The translations under genes and the position numbers were made by a program. A stretch of 64,000 bases of DNA from Theobroma cacao (taxonomy: Eukaryota > Streptophyta > Magnoliopsida > Malvales > Malvaceae), in NCBI RefSeq assembly GCF_000208745.1, contig NC_030856.1, forward strand, positions 2,091,659-2,155,658. The letters run 5' to 3'. Below, piece by piece: positions 60,420-64,000 of the stretch. The first letter of the stretch is position 1; each line of letters begins with the position of its first letter. The notes under the pieces were generated by a model. That model was not told where the DNA came from and ran no database searches. It saw only the letters and a program-made list of their open reading frames with translations.

Positions 60420-60896
60420 TGTTATGAAAATTGTGCAAAAAATAATAAAGATAAAACTCAGAGAAATCAAGCAAATAGAAAAACATAAGAATTTATGTGG
60501 TTTGCCTTCTTGCTTATGTCCATGGAGTAAAACCGTTCTTCTATTATTGAGAAATTAAAGTACAATAAATTAACTTCTATGGTTTCTCAAACCAACCCAA
60601 GATCCCTTGCACACCATTTTTCAATAACTTCCTAAGAACACTCACCCAAACCACTTTAGCTCCACCTAGAACAAAAGACAGAGTTACAAGGTGTTTCCTC
60701 CCTAGAGCTCTTAAAGCACTACTCACTATTTTAAAGCCTAGAAATCCACCTTTATAATATAGAAATCAAAAGTATAATAGGATTAGGACTCAATGTGGAA
60801 TAAAAAGTTTAAAACCATACAACTACTCAATGTTGTACACAAATAAAAATCCTAATCAAATAAGATTTAGAATTCTAGGGAACCTAAAACTCAAAA
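60420..60896 (-). repeat. 3' LTR of the copia-type element
   Basis: A 477-bp LTR that aligns along its length with 62528-63003, sharing AATAATAAAGATAAAAC.., CTTCTTGCTTATGTCCATGG and CCAACCCAAGATCCCTTGCA. In element orientation its first bases are TTTTGAG instead of TGTTGAG, a point change next to the polypurine tract. Confidence 0.85.
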
Positions 60897-61405
60897 AATC
60901 TCCACCTTTGACTTGAATTCAAACTCCTTAAGTCTCTTCCGCTAGTTGCACCCAATTGTAACTTTCTAACTCCACCTACTTTCCAACACTTTGAACAACT
61001 CTCCAAGAACAAGACTTTCCAAACCACCAGCCTTCAAAATTATCACAACTACACATACCAAATCAAGCATGGTCCAACACTCGATTCTATAGAACGACCA
61101 ATGCACCTATGTAGTCGTCAAGTCAATGACAGTAATTGACTTCAGAAAGGATCTCGACAACCCTTCTAATTCACTATTGACAAGATTTTTCATCCTTTCA
61201 CCATCGTCTACACCATGGGAAACTTTCATCACCTCCTCAGCAAATGAAACTCATTTTGGTAGCTACCATCTTCTATGCACTGTTCTCATCCCTTCGAGGC
61301 CTCATATTCTAGACGATGCAAACCATTATGTAAATTCACCCTCATCAGGACCATGTCGTCTTGTGTCACTTTTACCATCCCATCAAAAGTAGAATATCCA
61401 TACCT

Positions 61406-62460
61406 TTATGAGTGTAACAAGCTCAATGATATTAGATTCTTAAACATCCTTGGGATATAGGCCACGCCATCCAATGAGTGCATGACCCTATCAAACATTT
61501 TGATATTCACCACTCCAAGACAAATGACCTTCACTATTAACTTATTGTCCAAAGTCAAATTCCCAGCTACCCCTTCTTGAAGTAAATCAAAATAATCCTT
61601 TTGATAGCAGATATGAGTGCCTAAAGCAAAATCTAAATACCAATAAAAATTTGCATCCATATTTCTTGAGATTACAAGGACATTACAATCATCACCTTCA
61701 ACAACGAAAGCACACTCACCTTTGTTCTCGTCACTTTCATCCCCTTTTGTAAGAAAATCCCTTTTAATATGTCTATACCCTTTACATTGAAAGCACTGAA
61801 CATTGCTGGATCTAGACTTGCCACCTTTAAATCCCATGCCAATTGATTTACTCCTATGAACCTCAGTTACCAATGCCAAGCCACTTGAATCTCTATCCCT
61901 TTTCTTATTTTTTTTTCGAGCTTCACAAGACATTAATATTGCTTGTGCTTGTTCTATCGTTATTGTATCTATCACACATATAAAAGATTCCACAAATACC
62001 TCATATGAGTCTGGGATTGATACTAGGGACAATAGTGTGTTTTCCTCTTCCTCCACCTTCACATTAACCTTATTCAACTGATTAATGATCCCATCGAATT
62101 CATTCATATGCTTCATGAGATCTCTATTCTCCTCCATCTTTAAGCTATACAACTTTTGCCTAAACTGCAACTTGTTGGAAATACTTTTCACCAAGAAAAT
62201 CTTCTCCAACTTTGGCCACAATCTTGGAGCAGAATCCTCATCAATAATATGGCTAAACACATTATCTTCAATGCAAAGTCGAATAGTGCTCACACACTTT
62301 GCTCCAACTCTGCTTATTCAACACCTTTCATGTCATCTAGTTACCCTTCCTCTTTTCCTAGAAAGGGGTGCATCAAACCTTGCTGTATAAGAAGATCTTT
62401 CATTTTTCTCTGCCACTGTGTGAAACTAGTCTTCCCATCAAACTCGATTGAAAATTTACA
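61406..62460 (-). pseudogene. Copia gag with zinc knuckle and protease start, decayed
   Basis: The frame begins near 62460 (FDGKTSFTQWQRKMKDLL), is broken by stops at about 62344, 62320 and 62300, then stays open for about 295 codons. It contains the gag region (LRLCIEDN-type, QFRQKLYSLKM), a zinc knuckle CFQCKGYRHIKRDF with the last Cys replaced by Phe, and a protease-like WYLDFALGTHIC in which the usual D-S/T-G-A catalytic motif is lost. Below 61406 a GAG-pre-integrase-like stretch continues to about 61250 in broken frames. Normally gag packages element RNA; this one is unlikely to. Confidence 0.8.
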
Positions 62461-62512
62461 GAACTAGTAACTTTTGACATCCTTATTGAATCTTCAATTT
62501 ATTGAACCCAAA

Positions 62513-62524
62513 GCTCTGATACCA
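62513..62524 (-). other. Primer-binding site (initiator Met tRNA)
   Basis: The minus strand reads TGGTATCAGAGC, the usual plant LTR-element site complementary to the 3' end of initiator methionine tRNA. It lies three bases inside the 5' LTR. Confidence 0.85.
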
Positions 62525-62527
62525 GTT

Positions 62528-63003
62528 TGTTATAAAAATTGCCCAAAAAATGATAAAGATAAAACCTAGAGAAATCGAGCAAATAGAAAAACACAAAAAT
62601 TTACTTGGTTCGGCTTCTTGCTTATGTCCATGGAGTGAAACTGTTATTCTATTATTGAGAAATTAAAGTGCAATCAATAGACCACTATGGTTTCCCAAAC
62701 CAACCCAAGATCCCTTGCACACTCTTTCTCAATAACCTCCTATGAACACTCATCCAAACCTCTTTAACTCCACCAAAACAAAAGACAAAGTTATAACGTG
62801 TTCCCTCCCTAGAGCTCTTAAAGCACTACTCACTATTCTAAGGTATAGAGACCTACTTTTATAATATAAAAGTCCAAAGTAGAATGAGAATATGACTCGA
62901 TGTGCAACAAGAAATTTAAAACCATACAACTATTCAATGATGTACACAAACAAAAATTCTAATCAAATAAAATTTGAAATTCTAGTCAACCTAAAACTCA
63001 ACA
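62528..63003 (-). repeat. 5' LTR of the copia-type element
   Basis: A 476-bp LTR with TG..CA ends in element orientation (TGTTGAGTTTTAGG start, ATAACA end). It differs from the 3' LTR at many positions and by small gaps, so the insertion is not recent. Confidence 0.85.
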
Positions 63004-63099
63004 TAAACAACTTTAATAACCAAGGCTAATGTGACAAATTCTATGCAATAATAAAGTTTACACAATCTCTCCTTAGAATTTTATTCTTTTTCTTTATCA

Positions 63100-64000
63100 A
63101 AAAATATGCCTCCTCCTGATCCTTGTATCTGTAACATTATTTGATTGGGAGGGTAAAAGAAAATGAATCCCCAATTTTCCCCTTCCTTCTTCTCTTCCCC
63201 GTAGAACATGTGATAGTGGTTCTACATTCAGAAAAGCTAAGCTAAAAATTTTTAAAAAACCATTTGGAGATAACACACTTTATTATGGATATCTCCATTT
63301 TCACTTGTTTCTTTTGAGAAAAGAAAATTTTTTAGTTGTATTTAAGAGAGTCTTGTCAGTTGTTTTTCTCCTTGTCAATTCTTTTGCTTTCATCTTGAAA
63401 GAATTGAATCCAACACGAAAGCTCACTTTAACCAAAAAGGGAGATATCCGGAGCTTTTTCACAAATTTTTGAAGAAGTATTTTGATTAATTCTCTCCCGA
63501 AAAAAAAAAAGAAGGAAGATTCTCTGTTAAAGGAAATTTTAATTAATGCAAAATTAGCTTCATGTTTGTGATCTTAAACATAATAACATTTTTTCCATAA
63601 AATTTATAAATCAATTGAAAACAAAAAAGAAGAAGAAAAGATCAGCAAGCTTCCTTTGGATTACTTTAACGAAGCATAAATTTCTTTGGGTTTGGGGTAG
63701 TTATGACGTGCTAAAGGTTCTCTGAGATTTCATTTTTCTCTGTACAGCACAGATCTTAGGTTAAGAGTAGAGAGCTTACTTTTGTTTCTTGCTCAGCTTA
63801 GGGAAGGAACTGCTACCATTTTCGCCAGGCAGTTCTCTTGCTATTTTGTACTTCCCTTATGCACAAGCCTCTTTATTATGCCGACGAAAGTCTTTAGCAA
63901 AGTGTCGAAGACTTTGGATGGTACGAAGACTTGCTGTTAATAAAACCATTTTTCAAGAAAAAAAACGAAACATAAATTTTCCTTAAACAAAATTGATCAT
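63100..64000. repeat. Intergenic block related to 10.2-10.5 kb, then unassigned DNA
   Basis: 63100-63450 matches 10180-10500. The remaining 550 bp to the window end has a small plus-strand frame at 63789-63986 without recognisable similarity; I see no gene that can be supported. Confidence 0.45.

Larger units (their letters stand above)
60420..63003 (-). mobile_element. Short copia-type LTR retrotransposon with gag/protease remnants only
   Basis: Two LTRs (60420-60896 and 62528-63003) face the same way around 1.63 kb. On the minus strand the order is 5' LTR, initiator-Met-tRNA primer-binding site TGGTATCAGAGC (62524-62513), gag, protease/GAG-pre-integrase remnants, polypurine tract AAAGGTGGAGA and 3' LTR. 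Flanking TAAGC (60415-60419) and TAAAC (63004-63008) look like a 5-bp target duplication with one change. No integrase, reverse transcriptase or RNase H sequence fits in the internal region, so this is a non-autonomous or deleted copy. Confidence 0.85.

Overview
The window is nuclear DNA of a flowering plant, most likely a woody eudicot. The evidence is spliced genes with GT..AG introns, very AT-rich intergenic DNA, plant LTR, MULE, LINE and SINE-like debris, and a cluster of CC-NB-LRR (CNL) disease-resistance genes of the RPS2/RPS5/At4g27190-like type. I cannot name the species. All CNL loci lie on the minus strand.

Layout, left to right. (1) CNL-A, exons 931-6606, with its last exon beyond the left edge; an antisense RNA-binding-domain retroelement relic lies in its last intron (1-778). 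(2) 6.6-17.5 kb: the CNL-A 5' leader, made of repeated leader-exon units, followed by copies of CNL 5' flank, a tandem 699-bp duplication, an LRR relic (12.4 kb), an orphan CNL last exon (14.3 kb) and a poly(A)-tailed insertion (14.4-15.2 kb). (3) 17.5-21.6 kb: a decayed Mutator-like transposase with a 55-bp minisatellite. (4) 22-35 kb: CNL-B, about 2065 aa in seven exons, including two tandem 1068-nt LRR exons. (5) 38.9-41.5 kb: CNL-C, a pseudogene that lost its NB-ARC and has its coiled coil joined to LRRs. (6) 42.0-45.4 kb: a dead intron-containing RBP45/47 poly(A)-binding-protein-like gene. (7) 46.4-47.0 kb: a solo LTR with a perfect 5-bp target duplication. (8) 47.4-56.4 kb: CNL-D, a close relative of CNL-A with three 264-nt LRR exons, one carrying a stop codon. 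(9) 57.7-59.0 kb: CNL-E, a pseudogene that lost its coiled coil and P-loop at a microhomology junction. (10) 60.4-63.0 kb: a short copia-type element with two LTRs, primer-binding site and polypurine tract, but only gag/protease remnants.

Two loci (A and B) have no visible lesion, one (D) has a single nonsense codon in a frame-neutral exon, and at least three are relics. Each apparently complete gene has the same plan: a 5' UTR intron, one long exon for CC, NB-ARC and the first LRRs, a second LRR exon, a variable number of phase-0 LRR exons, and a short exon ending in LPPYKEEL. The phase-0 exons can be gained, lost or skipped without changing frame, and their copy number differs between genes.

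No tRNA, rRNA or CRISPR array was recognised. Exon borders were placed by eye from GT/AG sites and paralogue comparison; no alignment program or database was used.
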